64,000 bases of DNA from JALYOK01 sp963840785 (GTDB taxonomy: Bacteria; Pseudomonadota; Gammaproteobacteria; Burkholderiales; JALYOK01): assembly GCA_963840785.1 (NCBI GenBank), contig CAWJAF010000004.1, positions 124,001-188,000 on the forward strand. The letters are read 5' to 3'. The position numbers were made by a program, and so were the translations under genes. Below are positions 9,122-18,652 of this stretch, one piece after another. Positions within the stretch are counted from its first letter, which is position 1. Each line of letters starts with the position of its first letter. The notes under the pieces are model-generated. The model was not told the origin of the DNA. It searched no databases and saw nothing but the letters and a program-made list of their open reading frames with translations.

Positions 9122-10395
9122 ATGAAACGGGTGGAGAAAACGGTTTTTATTAGCTACAGGCGAACGAATGTTCCTTGGGCGCTGGCGATTTTACAGAATC
9201 TCAAGCACGAGGGCTACGACGTGTTTATTGATTACACGAGTATTCCAAGTGGCGATTTTTCGGCTGTCATCGAGGAAAACATTAAAGCACGCGCGCACTT
9301 TCTAGTACTCCTTACGCCATCAGCATTAGCGGGTTGTGCCGAACCGGGTGATTGGCTACGACGGGAAATTGAGATTGCGTTGGATAGTCAACGCAATGTT
9401 GTACCGCTTATGCTCGAGGGTTTCGACTTTGGTTCTCCGATGATTGCGTCCCAACTCACCAGAAAACTGGCTTTGCTAAAGAATTACAATGGACTCAGTG
9501 TATCAGCGGAATATTTCGAGGCCGCCATGAGAAGGCTACGCGACCAGTTTCTCAATCGCCCTTTAGACGCGATTCTGCACCCGGTCTCCGAGATCACACG
9601 AAATGCAGCTCATCAACAGCATCTTGCCGCAGACGCCGCTCCTCCGGTGCAAGAAGCAGAGTTGACCGCGCAAGCGTGGTTTGAGAAAGGATTTAGTGCG
9701 ACTAATATTGATGAACAATTACGTTGCTTTGAAGAGGTTATCCGGCTGAAGCCCGACTATGCCATCGCGTATATTAACCGAGGTAACATACGCCAAGCGA
9801 AAGGTAATTTGGATGGCGCATTGAATGACTACGATATGTCAATTCAACTGGAAACCATTCACGCCGGTGCGTACTACAATCGTGGCATTGCGCGTCAAGT
9901 GAGTCGAGACCTTGATGGGGCGTTAAACGATTTCAATATGGCGATCTACCTGGAGCCCAACCATCCTTACTTCTATGGCAATCGAGCTAATGTGCGCCGC
10001 GAAAAAGGTGACGTCGACGGGGCTCTAACCGACTACGAAAAGGTGATTGAGCTGCGCCCTTATGTCGTATAAATGCTTACTACAATCGAGGCATTGCGCG
10101 CAAAGCAAGTGGTGACCTCGCTGGGGCATTGAAGGACTACGATACAGCGATTCGACTGAAGCCGGATCATGTCGAAGCATACTACAAACGAGGTGATGTA
10201 CGCAGAGACAATGGCGACATTCACGGGGCGTTTGAGTACTACGAAACCGCGATCCAACTGAAGCCTAACTTTGCAGATGCCTACTACAACCGCGGCAATT
10301 TCCGACTAACTCTTGGCGACGTGTTGGGAGCGGTCAAGGATTTTACAGAAGCCGAGCGCTTACAGAAGGAGGGCTATCTACCGGTACGTGATTAA
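9122..10395 (+). CDS. TIR domain-TPR repeat protein, frameshifted
   Basis: N-terminal TIR domain (about residues 5-130; motifs TVFISYRRTN, YDVFIDYTSI) followed by at least five tetratricopeptide repeats with the pattern NRGxxRxxxGDxxGALxDYxxAI. The TIR segment GDWLRREIEIAL resembles the alpha-C region of SARM1 (WVHKEI), and Glu82 matches the catalytic glutamate of NAD-cleaving TIR domains. A frameshift at about 10063-10073 splits the TPR region; repeats continue in the next frame to 10395. The start at 9122 is chosen to begin just before the TIR domain. NAD hydrolysis or scaffold signalling are both possible; no defence partner gene is adjacent. Confidence 0.85.
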
Positions 10396-10589
10396 ATCGC
10401 GAAAACGACTGTGAGAGCGATGCTCAACAATGTAACCTGAGCAATTCGGTAATTCCACGAGAAAGAGTCGAGCCTTGAACTATCACGTGTATTTCATAAC
10501 GTCAAATCTCGCCCTTGAATCAACCCTCGTATCTTTTCGAGCGAACTATATCGCGACAATCTATACCGAATTCCTTAGAATGATAACTT

Positions 10590-11426
10590 ATGTCCGCCAG
10601 CGATTCGCTCCCCCTCCGCCCCTGGGAACCTACTCCATTCGTCAAAACATCGTTCGCTTTGCACGCCGTATCGGCCATCGCAATCGGTAGCTCGCCTTCG
10701 ACTTGGCCTTGGGCCTTGACGGCGATTGCGGCGAATCAAGCATTGATCGGCGCGGCGGTAATGTGGCCACGCAGCACTTGGATCGGCGAGAACATCCGCA
10801 CGCTGCCGGCTGCATCCGTTGCTAACAAAGAAATCGCGCTGACGTTCGATGACGGCCCCGATCCGGACATTACGCCGCGTGTATTGGATTTGCTCGATGC
10901 CGGCGGGCAGAAAGGCAGTTTCTACGTTGTCGGTGAGCGCGCAGAAAAGTTTCCGTTGGTCATTCAGGAAATCGTTAAGCGCGGCCATGCCGTGGAAAAT
11001 CATTCCCATCGTCACACGAATAGTTTTGCGTTTTATCCTTCGTCGCGCTTACATGTGGAGCTCGAGGCCGCACAACAAGCGATCGCCAACGCATCCGGTT
11101 CGTTGCCACGATTTTTCCGCGCCCCGATGGGTTTTCGAACGCCGTTTCTCGATCCGGTGATTGCGCGCTTGGGGCTGCATTACACGTCGTGGACGCGGCG
11201 TGGTTTTGATTCGATGGCAAAAAGCCCATCACCGGTATTGCAAAGACTGGTCACGAATTTAAATGCCGGCGATATTTTGTTGCTGCATGATGGTTCCATG
11301 TTGACTGCGAAACGCGAGCGGCCGATCGTTCTCGACGTGTTGCCTGATTTACTCAAAACAATTTCTGATCGCGGATTGAAATCCGTGACGCTTCGCTACG
11401 CTTTTCGCGATGTCATCAGCGAGTGA
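10590..11426 (+). CDS. Polysaccharide deacetylase family protein
   Basis: NodB-homology carbohydrate esterase (CE4) predicted to remove N-acetyl groups from a polysaccharide. Catalytic motifs: TFDDGPDP (base and metal Asp), HSHRHTN (metal histidines), RAPMGFR, and LLHDG near the end. Residues 18-50 are hydrophobic and may be a membrane anchor. Its end overlaps the next methyltransferase gene by 17 bases, so the two are probably an operon. The substrate is unknown. Confidence 0.88.
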   Translation: MSASDSLPLRPWEPTPFVKTSFALHAVSAIAIGSSPSTWPWALTAIAANQALIGAAVMWPRSTWIGENIRTLPAASVANKEIALTFDDGPDPDITPRVLDLLDAGGQKGSFYVVGERAEKFPLVIQEIVKRGHAVENHSHRHTNSFAFYPSSRLHVELEAAQQAIANASGSLPRFFRAPMGFRTPFLDPVIARLGLHYTSWTRRGFDSMAKSPSPVLQRLVTNLNAGDILLLHDGSMLTAKRERPIVLDVLPDLLKTISDRGLKSVTLRYAFRDVISE

Positions 11427-12120
11427 CGCACTGATCGACGCGGCAGCGTCGCTTTATCAATCGGCCGGAAAATTTCCGTTTCATTTTGCGCGCGGCAAGC
11501 TGCGCCACGACCCGGTTTTTCTCGCTGTGCTGAAAAGCGGCTTGATCAAAAGTGGGATGACGATTCTCGATCTCGGTTGCGGGCAAGGATTGTTGTTCGC
11601 GTTATTACGTTCGGCTGAGACCCATTACCAGCGCGGCCCCTGGCCCGATGGTTGGCCAGCACCCGCACTGGGACTGGATCTACAAGGGATTGAGTTGCGC
11701 GAAAGTGAAGTGACAATTGCGCGTAAGGCCCTAGGTTCGACCGCAAAAATCGAATCGCTGGATTTAAGCGATGGCGAGATTCCTCGCGCTGATGTCATCA
11801 CGCTGTTTGACGTGTTGCATTATCTCGACGCCAACTCACAGGTAAGTTTGATCAAACGCATCGCGAACGCGATTTCGCCCGGCGGGTTGTTGCTCGTTCG
11901 CGATGCGGACGCCGCTGGTGGATTTAGTTTTCGCGTGACCCATTTTTCTGAGCGGATTGCGGCGATCTGTCGCGGTCATTTTCGCCAGCGCTTTCATTTT
12001 CGATCGCGCGCTGAGTGGAACGCGCTATTCTCAGAAAACGGATTTGCTATTGAAACAATGCCGATGAGTGAAGGCACGCCATTTGCCAATGTGCTGTGGG
12101 TCGCGCGGCGAATGGGATAG
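11410..12120 (+). CDS. Class I SAM-dependent methyltransferase
   Basis: The SAM motif ILDLGCGQGLL lies at about residues 52-62, followed by an acidic loop and FDVLHYLD and SPGGLLLVRDAD, typical of Rossmann-fold methyltransferases. The acceptor is unknown. It overlaps the deacetylase gene upstream, suggesting that both act on the same envelope glycan or lipid product, but that is inference only. Confidence 0.82.
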   Translation: MSSASDALIDAAASLYQSAGKFPFHFARGKLRHDPVFLAVLKSGLIKSGMTILDLGCGQGLLFALLRSAETHYQRGPWPDGWPAPALGLDLQGIELRESEVTIARKALGSTAKIESLDLSDGEIPRADVITLFDVLHYLDANSQVSLIKRIANAISPGGLLLVRDADAAGGFSFRVTHFSERIAAICRGHFRQRFHFRSRAEWNALFSENGFAIETMPMSEGTPFANVLWVARRMG

Positions 12121-12130
12121 GAAGACGCTG

Positions 12131-12155
12131 GATTCCCGACATCGCGGGAATGACG
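12131..12155. repeat. REP-like palindrome, family A
   Basis: A short imperfect palindrome built on TTCCCG...CGGGAATGAC. Related copies are at 22329-22356, 22420-22446, 33373-33399 and 35947-35974, always between genes. Confidence 0.65.
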
Positions 12156-12220
12156 GATAATAGGCGTTTACGGTAACTATAAGTATGCCTTGCCAGGATG
12201 CGCTTCTACACTCGCTCACA

Positions 12221-12265
12221 GCAATGCATGCCCCGACAGCCGCATGGGTAAAGCCTCTTCAGGCA
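12221..12265. repeat. Dispersed repeat, family B (divergent copy)
   Basis: Contains ATGCATGCCC, GCATGGGTAAAG and CTCTTCAGGCA, matching the family B copies at 22592 and 26243. It lies just upstream of the oxidase gene. Confidence 0.4.
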
Positions 12266-12293
12266 CCGCATGGATAATTTGAAAGGATAAAAA

Positions 12294-13676
12294 ATGAGCG
12301 CCGTTCCTATTAGCATCAGTTCCGCCGTCGATGAAATCCGTGCTTTGCTCGGCGAGCGCTTGTCCACCAGTACCGGCGTGCGCGATCATCACAGCAAGGA
12401 CGAATCCTGGCACATACCCCATCGCCCCGACGCCGTGGCGTTTCCGAATTCCACTGAGGAAGTCGCCGACATCGTGCGGATTTGTGCGCGCCATCGCACG
12501 CCGGTCGTTGCCTACGGCACGGGTACGTCGCTCGAAGGCGCGGTGATCCCCGAGCATGGCGGCGTGGTGATTGATCTGGCGAATATGAATCAAGTAATCA
12601 AGGTGAATGTCGACGATCTCGATGTGACCGTCCAAGCGCGCGTGACGCGTAAGCAACTCAACGAACATTTGCGCGACACGGGATTATTTTTCCCGATCGA
12701 TCCGGGTGCCGATGCATCGCTCGGCGGTATGGCAGCGACGCGTGCCTCCGGCACCAACGCCGTGCGATACGGCACGATGCGCGAAAACGTGTTGGCACTG
12801 ACGGTCGTGATGGCTGATGGCCGCATCATCCGCACCTCACGCCGCGCGCGTAAATCCGCTGCGGGCTACGACCTCACGCGCTTGTTCGTCGGCTCCGAAG
12901 GCACGCTGGGCATCATCACCGAAGTGACGCTAAAAATTTACGGCATCCCCGAAGCCATGGCCGCGGCCGTGTGTTCGTTCGATTCGCTAAATGGCGCAAT
13001 TGATACGGTGATTCAGACCATTCAGCTCGGCATTCCCGTCGCGCGTATTGAATTGCTCGACGACATTCAGATGGATGCGGTCAACAAATTTTCCAAGTTG
13101 AATTACCCGGTGAAAGATACGTTATTCATCGAGTTTCACGGCACCGAAGCTGCGGTGAAAGAACAGGCGGAAACGCTGCAAGCCATCGCCCAAGAAAATT
13201 CCGGCGGCGAATTCAAATGGGCCACGAAGCAAGAAGAGCGCACGCATTTGTGGACCGCGCGCCACGACGTAACTTACGCGAACAAAGCGCTGCGTCCCGG
13301 TAGCGAAATTTGGGCGACCGATGTGTGCGTGCCGATCTCGCGCTTGGCCGAATGTATTTTGGAAACGAAAAAAGATTTAGCGGAAAGTTTCCTCATCGCG
13401 CCGCTGGTCGGCCACGTCGGCGACGGCAATTTTCATTTGGGTTTTCTGATCATGCGCGACGACCCGAAAGAACTCGCCGAAGCCGAACGCCTCAACGACC
13501 GTTTAGTTATGCGTGCGTTAGCGATGGACGGCACCTGCACCGGCGAACACGGCATCGGCTTGGGTAAAAAGAAATTTCTGACGGCGGAACATGGTGAAGC
13601 AGTGAGTGTTATGCGCTTGGTAAAGCAGGCGTTGGATCCGTTGGGGATTATGAATCCTGGGAAGATATTTTCCTAA
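12294..13676 (+). CDS. FAD-linked oxidase, GlcD/D-lactate dehydrogenase type
   Basis: FAD-binding PCMH flavoprotein that oxidises 2-hydroxy acids. Motifs: VVAYGTGTSLEGAVIP (FAD-binding), DPGADASLGGMAATRASGTNAVRYG, LFVGSEGTLGIITEVTLK, and the C-terminal HVGDGNFH and GTCTGEHGIGLGKK segments with metal-ligand histidines. 460 aa matches glycolate oxidase subunit GlcD and D-lactate dehydrogenase (cytochrome). No glcE or glcF follows, which favours a stand-alone D-lactate or D-2-hydroxyglutarate-type enzyme. A GAAAGGA ribosome-binding site precedes the ATG. Confidence 0.9.
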   Translation: MSAVPISISSAVDEIRALLGERLSTSTGVRDHHSKDESWHIPHRPDAVAFPNSTEEVADIVRICARHRTPVVAYGTGTSLEGAVIPEHGGVVIDLANMNQVIKVNVDDLDVTVQARVTRKQLNEHLRDTGLFFPIDPGADASLGGMAATRASGTNAVRYGTMRENVLALTVVMADGRIIRTSRRARKSAAGYDLTRLFVGSEGTLGIITEVTLKIYGIPEAMAAAVCSFDSLNGAIDTVIQTIQLGIPVARIELLDDIQMDAVNKFSKLNYPVKDTLFIEFHGTEAAVKEQAETLQAIAQENSGGEFKWATKQEERTHLWTARHDVTYANKALRPGSEIWATDVCVPISRLAECILETKKDLAESFLIAPLVGHVGDGNFHLGFLIMRDDPKELAEAERLNDRLVMRALAMDGTCTGEHGIGLGKKKFLTAEHGEAVSVMRLVKQALDPLGIMNPGKIFS

Positions 13677-13782
13677 CGAATCTCGCAATTAACGAACGAG
13701 CATCCCCGAGCAGGCAGAAATGGCGCAAAGTTCGCGATGACTGTTTAGGCCGTCGCACCACTAAGGACGCACTTTAAATCGG

Positions 13783-14436
13783 CTAGCAGTTAACCGGACT
13801 CAGCTCGCTGTATCGCTCACGCCTGAATTGCAGTCGCTGTGATTCATACTTTTGGCCATTTACTGTTATGGATGGCAACTCAATTGTGCCGCTAATTAGG
13901 CCTCGCGGAACTTGTAAAAGCCGATTCGGTACTTGGTTGTCCATTGCTAGATAAAGTTGCCAGATATGGTTTCCGCCTTTTGAGTTTCCAATCACCGGCT
14001 CAAAATTATTATCAGATATAACAGGATCGGGAAATGCCTGAAACTCTTTCGGATTGACCGCTCCAAGCGAACCACGACTAGACGCTTTCATTCGCGCTGT
14101 AAACACGACGCCACCCGTTTCAGTCTCACCCTCAATTTTGATTGTTTCTCCGTTAAGTTGAGCAATCGTACCAGCGGGAACGTGCAGCCCTAATCGAAGC
14201 CAAGGATTCATATCTAGTGAAATAAAAATGCCTTGGAATGGGTAATAAACCACGGAACTTGGGCCTGAAACACCATGACAACTGCTGCCGAAATAGCGTG
14301 CGCCAGGCACCTCAATCCGAGAATAGCTTGATACGATAGGAATACACCCGGTCAACCCCATACATATGGCAGCTACTAAAACAAGCCGATTATGCGTGGT
14401 GAGCTTTACCGCGTTACAGATGAGTTTAAAGGTCAT
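13783..14436 (-). CDS. Hypothetical lipoprotein
   Basis: 217 aa protein that I do not recognise. The N-terminus has a hydrophobic segment ending in lipobox LTGC, so lipidation at about Cys31 is likely. The body is rich in beta-type sequence with many Gly, Ser and Val, and no catalytic motif is visible. Isolated, on the opposite strand to its neighbours. Confidence 0.65.
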   Translation of the reverse strand: MTFKLICNAVKLTTHNRLVLVAAICMGLTGCIPIVSSYSRIEVPGARYFGSSCHGVSGPSSVVYYPFQGIFISLDMNPWLRLGLHVPAGTIAQLNGETIKIEGETETGGVVFTARMKASSRGSLGAVNPKEFQAFPDPVISDNNFEPVIGNSKGGNHIWQLYLAMDNQVPNRLLQVPRGLISGTIELPSITVNGQKYESQRLQFRRERYSELSPVNC

Positions 14437-14541
14437 GACAGGTTACTTCTTGAGTTACGAAAAAAGTAATGGCACGAAGTATAAACCTCCGCGCCACGAA
14501 ATGCGGTACGTTGAAAATCTTACAGTGGAATGCTAGCAAGC

Positions 14542-14641
14542 GTAGCCCGGAAGGAGCGAAGCGCATTCCGGGGACACCGTTCTCACAAAATGAAAATTAT
14601 GTATTTAATACCCGGAATACGCTGCGCTCCTTCCGGGCTAC
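14542..14641. repeat. Inverted repeat, 31-bp arms
   Basis: The left arm (14542-14572) and right arm (14611-14641) begin GTAGCCCGGAAGGAGCG and pair with two mismatches around a spacer of about 38 bases. Transcribed, it would fold into a long hairpin just upstream of the MazE-like gene. The arm sequence resembles dispersed repeats of betaproteobacterial intergenic regions. Confidence 0.75.
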
Positions 14642-14714
14642 ATTTGCCATTGAAATTTCCCCGCCTCTCTTGCTAGTATTACTGTATTACCAACTACTTT
14701 GTATTACGATATTC

Positions 14715-14942
14715 ATGAACGCCGTAGCCAAACTCACTACGAAATTCCAAGCGACCATCCCCGCACCGGTTCGCAAGGCGCTGGAAATCAAACAAGGCGA
14801 CACCGTGGCTTTCGATATTCGCGACGGCGTTGTCACGTTGCGTCGCGCGACGCCGACCGACATTGCCTTTGCCAAAGCGATCGAAGGCACGCTTTCGGAA
14901 TGGCATTCGGATGCGGATGAGCGCGCTTATCGTGACCTTTGA
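14715..14942 (+). CDS. AbrB/MazE-like antitoxin
   Basis: 75 aa protein with a swapped-hairpin AbrB DNA-binding domain: LTTKFQATIPAPVRKALEIKQGD followed by VAFDIRDGVVTLRR. The acidic C-terminus (EWHSDADERAYRDL) would bind the toxin. The start at ATG 14715 is set by this domain; longer in-frame codons run into the upstream hairpin. The reading frame overlaps the toxin gene by about 26 bases. Confidence 0.88.
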   Translation: MNAVAKLTTKFQATIPAPVRKALEIKQGDTVAFDIRDGVVTLRRATPTDIAFAKAIEGTLSEWHSDADERAYRDL

Positions 14943-15267
14943 TCGTTTTGATGTCGTCGTTGTGCCGTTTCCGTTTACCGATCGCGCACAGCAAAAGCGC
15001 CGGCCGGCGCTAGTGTTGTCGAATGCGGCATTTAATAAGCGGAGCGGCCACAGCGTGATGGCGATGATTACCAGCGCCGGAAATACGACCTGGCCGTTGG
15101 ACGTAAAAATCGGCAATCTTAAAGTCGCCGGTTTGCCGGCTGCGTCCGTCGTGCGGATGAAGTTATTTACCTTGGACGTGCAATTTGTTTTGCAAAAAGC
15201 GGGGCGTTTAAGCAAAGCCGATCAAGCGTACGTCGAACAGAGTTTAGCCGCGCTGCTGGCGTACTAA
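14917..15267 (+). CDS. MazF/PemK-like endoribonuclease toxin
   Basis: PemK/MazF-fold toxin: FDVVVVPFPFTDRAQQKRRPALVLS at the N-terminus is the diagnostic stretch including the catalytic Arg, and AASVVRMKLFTLD carries the conserved strand with a Thr/Ser-Arg pair. Possible starts are ATG 14911, ATG 14917 and GTG 14932; all overlap the antitoxin. The protein would cleave mRNA when freed from the antitoxin. Confidence 0.88.
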   Translation: MSALIVTFDRFDVVVVPFPFTDRAQQKRRPALVLSNAAFNKRSGHSVMAMITSAGNTTWPLDVKIGNLKVAGLPAASVVRMKLFTLDVQFVLQKAGRLSKADQAYVEQSLAALLAY

Positions 15268-15315
15268 TCGAATTAAGATTCACCCCCGCCAGAAACCTTG
15301 CCGAAATTGGCGCTT

Positions 15316-15364
15316 CAAGCATGCCACGCCACGAGTAAGTGTTGGCGAGGCTCTCCAGCCATAC
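15316..15364. repeat. Dispersed repeat, family B
   Basis: Contains AAGCATGCC, CGCCACGAG and GCGAGGCTCTCCAG in the order seen in the copies at 26243, 28222 and 38320. Confidence 0.55.
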
Positions 15365-15444
15365 ACGAAAGAAAAAAAGTTATGGGGTTGAAACGAGTCA
15401 GGCCTTCAAAGTATTCTTCACAATTACTTCAGATAGGATAAAAA

Positions 15445-16417
15445 ATGGATCGAGCAATCGTACTGCGGACCCCCGGCGGGCCGGAGGTTCTTAAGAGCGA
15501 GCCTATTACCGTCGGCGCGCCCGGCAATGGCCAGGTGCGGCTCAAGCATACGGCGATCGGCGTCAACTTTCACGATTGTTACGTGCGCTCCGGTTTGTAT
15601 TCGACGCTGGCGTTGCCGGGCATTCCCGGTTTGGAAGCGATCGGCGTAGTAGATGCGGTTGGATCTGACGTCGCCGACTTTCGCGTAGGCGATCGCGTGG
15701 GTTATATCACGCGGCAATACGGCGGTTATGCGACAGCGCGCGCTGATCGATGCGAACGTGCTGATCCGGCTGCCGCAGTCGGTGGACGATCGCACGGCCG
15801 CGGCGACGTTGTTGCGCGGTTTAACGGCGCAAGCATTGGTACGCTATGTCTTTCCCGTTCGCGCTGGGCATCTCGTGTTGGTTCATGCGGCGGCGGGTGG
15901 CGTCGGACGCCTAATCGCACAATGGGCGCACCACCTCGGCGCGACGGTGATCGGCACTGTCGGCAGCGAAGAAAAAGCCGCGCTTGCCCGAGAGAACGGC
16001 TGCACCCACACGATCCTCTACCGCACGGAAAATTTTGTCGACAAAGTGCGCGACATTACCAATGGGCGCGGCGTCGATGTCGTCTACGATTCGGTCGGTA
16101 AAGACACCTTTGCCGGATCACTAAAGTCGTTGGCCATGCGTGGTCATCTGGCGAATTTCGGACAATCGTCGGGGCCCATTGAACCGATTCTGATTTCGAC
16201 ATTATTCGAAAAATCGAATAGCATTTCGCGCGCCAATGTGTTTCATTACTTCACCGGCGCCGATCGTGGCCCTATGGCGCAAAGTTTGTTTTCCGCACTC
16301 GCCGATCGCGTGATTTCTCCTGGCCACTATCACGAATATGCATTCGACGATGCTGCGAAGGCCCATGCTGATATGGAAGCGCGCAAGACGGCTGGTGCGG
16401 TGTTGCTTATCCCGTAG
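15445..16417 (+). CDS. NADPH:quinone oxidoreductase (zeta-crystallin type), frameshifted
   Basis: Medium-chain dehydrogenase/reductase of the QOR group, lacking the zinc ligands of alcohol dehydrogenases. The N-terminal domain (MDRAIVLRTPGGPEVL, IGVNFHDCYVRSGLY) and the cofactor-binding motif AAAGGVGRLIAQWA are in different frames because of one indel at about 15735-15745 (GYATAR joined to LIDANVLIRLP). It should reduce quinones or other small carbonyls with NADPH. It stands alone upstream of acs. Confidence 0.9.
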
Positions 16418-16614
16418 TCACGCGAATAACGAAATTTGGCGGTTATCGTTTCTTTGGCACCCTGCCGGAAACCCTTATCCAGATTGCCCCTACAGGCATA
16501 TCGCTCCAAGAGCCAGTATTCACGCGCCTTCTGGTGATGCAGTAATTCTTGTAACGTCATTCTCTGTCCATCTTGAATTTCTCGCGCACCCGGGTTGTGC
16601 GGAGGCTGCCACGT

Positions 16615-16620
16615 TATAAT
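16615..16620 (+). promoter_or_regulatory. Possible -10 element for acs
   Basis: A perfect TATAAT hexamer lies 39 bases before the acs start. The best upstream -35 candidate (TTGTGC, 16595-16600) is only 14 bases away, so the promoter may depend on an activator or be coincidental. Confidence 0.3.
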
Positions 16621-16659
16621 TCGAAATACGTCATCTAACCGCCGCGTCAGGAAAAAGTA

Positions 16660-18643
16660 ATGGCCAATATTGAATTTGTGTCCCACGAAACTCGATCCTT
16701 TCCGCCGCCCGCCGCATTCGCCAAGCAGGCAAATATTTCCGGCGCCGATTTTCAGGCGATGAATGCCGAAGCAGAGCGCGACTATGCGGGTTTTTGGGCG
16801 CGGCTCGCGCGTGAACATTTGGTTTGGCACAAAGCGTTCACACAAACGCTGGACGAATCCAACGCGCCGTTTTATCGCTGGTTTCACGATGGGCAGTTGA
16901 ATGTTTCCTACAATTGCCTCGACGTAAATTTGAAGAATGGCAACGCTGAAAAAATCGCGATCATCTTCGAGGCAGATGACGGCGCGGTTACCAAAATCAC
17001 CTACCAATCGCTATATCACCAGGTTTGCCAATTCGCGAATGGACTGAAGTCGCTAGGAATAAAAAGGGGCGATCGCGTCATTATTTATATGCCGATGTCG
17101 ATCGAAGGCGTGATCGCGATGCAGGCTTGCGCGCGTATCGGCGCGACGCATTCGGTGGTGTTCGGTGGTTTTTCGGCGAAGAGTTTGCATGAGCGCATCA
17201 TCGATACGGGTGCCGTGGCCCTCATTACGGCGGACGAGCAGGTGCGCGGCGGCAAGGCGCTGCCACTGAAATCGATCGTCGATGAAGGGCTCGCGCTCGG
17301 CGGTTGCGATTCGCTCAAATCCGTCGTCGTTTATCAACGCACCGGCGGAAAAATCAACGTGAACGCAGGCCGCGACGTGTGGATGCACGAGTTGACCGCC
17401 GACAAAGCTGATACCTGCGAGCCCGAATGGGTCGACGCGGAACATCCGCTGTTCATTCTTTACACCTCAGGCTCCACCGGCAAACCAAAAGGCGTGCAGC
17501 ATTCGTCTGCGGGCTATTTGCTCTGGGCGGCGCTGACGATGAAATGGTCGTTCGACATTAAGCCGAGCGATATTTTTTGGTGTACCGCCGACATCGGCTG
17601 GGTGACCGGCCATACCTATATTACCTACGGCCCGCTTGCCGTCGGCGCGACGGAAATCGTGTTCGAAGGTGTGCCCACTTATCCGACCGCCGGCCGTTTT
17701 TGGGAAACCATCAACAAGCATAAAGTCTCGATTTTCTACACCGCGCCGACGGCGATCCGCTCGTTGATCAAGGCCTCGGAAACCACGCCCGCCGTCCATC
17801 CGCGCAACTATGATTTGTCGAGCTTGCGCTTGCTCGGCTCGGTCGGTGAGCCGATCAATCCGGAAGCATGGATGTGGTATCACGAAAATATCGGCGGCGG
17901 AAATTGCCCGATCGTTGATACGTTTTGGCAAACGGAAACCGGTGGCCACATGATCACGCCATTGCCCGGCGTCACAAACTTAGTGCCGGGTTCATGCACC
18001 TTGCCGTTGCCGGGCATCATGGCGGCGATTGTCGACGAGGCAGGCCACGATCTGCCGAACGGCCAGGGCGGCATTCTCGTCGTGAAGCGGCCCTGGCCAT
18101 CGATGATTCGCACCATTTGGGGCGATCCCGAACGCTTCAAGAAAAGCTATTACCCGGACGAACTAGGCGGCAAACTTTATCTTGCCGGCGATGGTTCGGT
18201 GCGCGACAAAGACACGGGCTACTTCACCATCATGGGCCGAATCGACGATGTACTGAACGTTTCCGGCCACCGCATGGGCACGATGGAAATCGAATCCGCG
18301 CTGGTGGCAAACACCACGCTCGTCGCGGAAGCTGCGGTAGTGGGCCGCCCTGACGATTTAACCGGCGAAGCGATTGTCGCGTTCGTCGTCACCAAAGGTC
18401 CGCGACCCACCGGCGAGGAGGCGCTACGAATAGCGAAAGAATTGCGCGACTGGGTCGGCAAAGAAATCGGCCCGATCGCAAAACCGAAGGACATTCGCTT
18501 CGGTGATAATTTGCCGAAAACCCGCTCAGGAAAAATCATGCGGCGCCTTGTTGCGCGTGATTGCCAAGGGCGAAGAAATCACGCAAGATGTTTCAACCTT
18601 GGAAAATCCGGCAATTTTGGATCAACTCAAGCAACCGCTATAA
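16660..18643 (+). CDS. acs: Acetyl-CoA synthetase, frameshifted near the C-terminus
   Basis: AMP-forming acetate-CoA ligase. Visible motifs: YTSGSTGKPKG (P-loop), DIGWVTGHTYITYGPL, DTFWQTETGGH, and the C-terminal TRSGKIMRR, whose lysine is the usual acetylation site. One indel at about 18546-18556 shifts the frame; afterwards the normal ending LRVIAKGEEITQDVSTLENP is recovered, with the stop at 18641-18643. Total about 660 aa, normal. Converts acetate to acetyl-CoA. Confidence 0.96.
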
Positions 18644-18652
18644 CCCACGCCC

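Noticed and set aside
14469..14714. An N-terminal extension of the MazE-like antitoxin
   Set aside because: The extension translates through the inverted repeat; the AbrB domain starts at the ATG at 14715.
16330..17007. A 225-codon reverse-strand frame between the quinone oxidoreductase and acs
   Set aside because: Most of it is antisense to acs and the oxidoreductase. Only a short middle part (16420-16560) looks protein-like and matches nothing I know.
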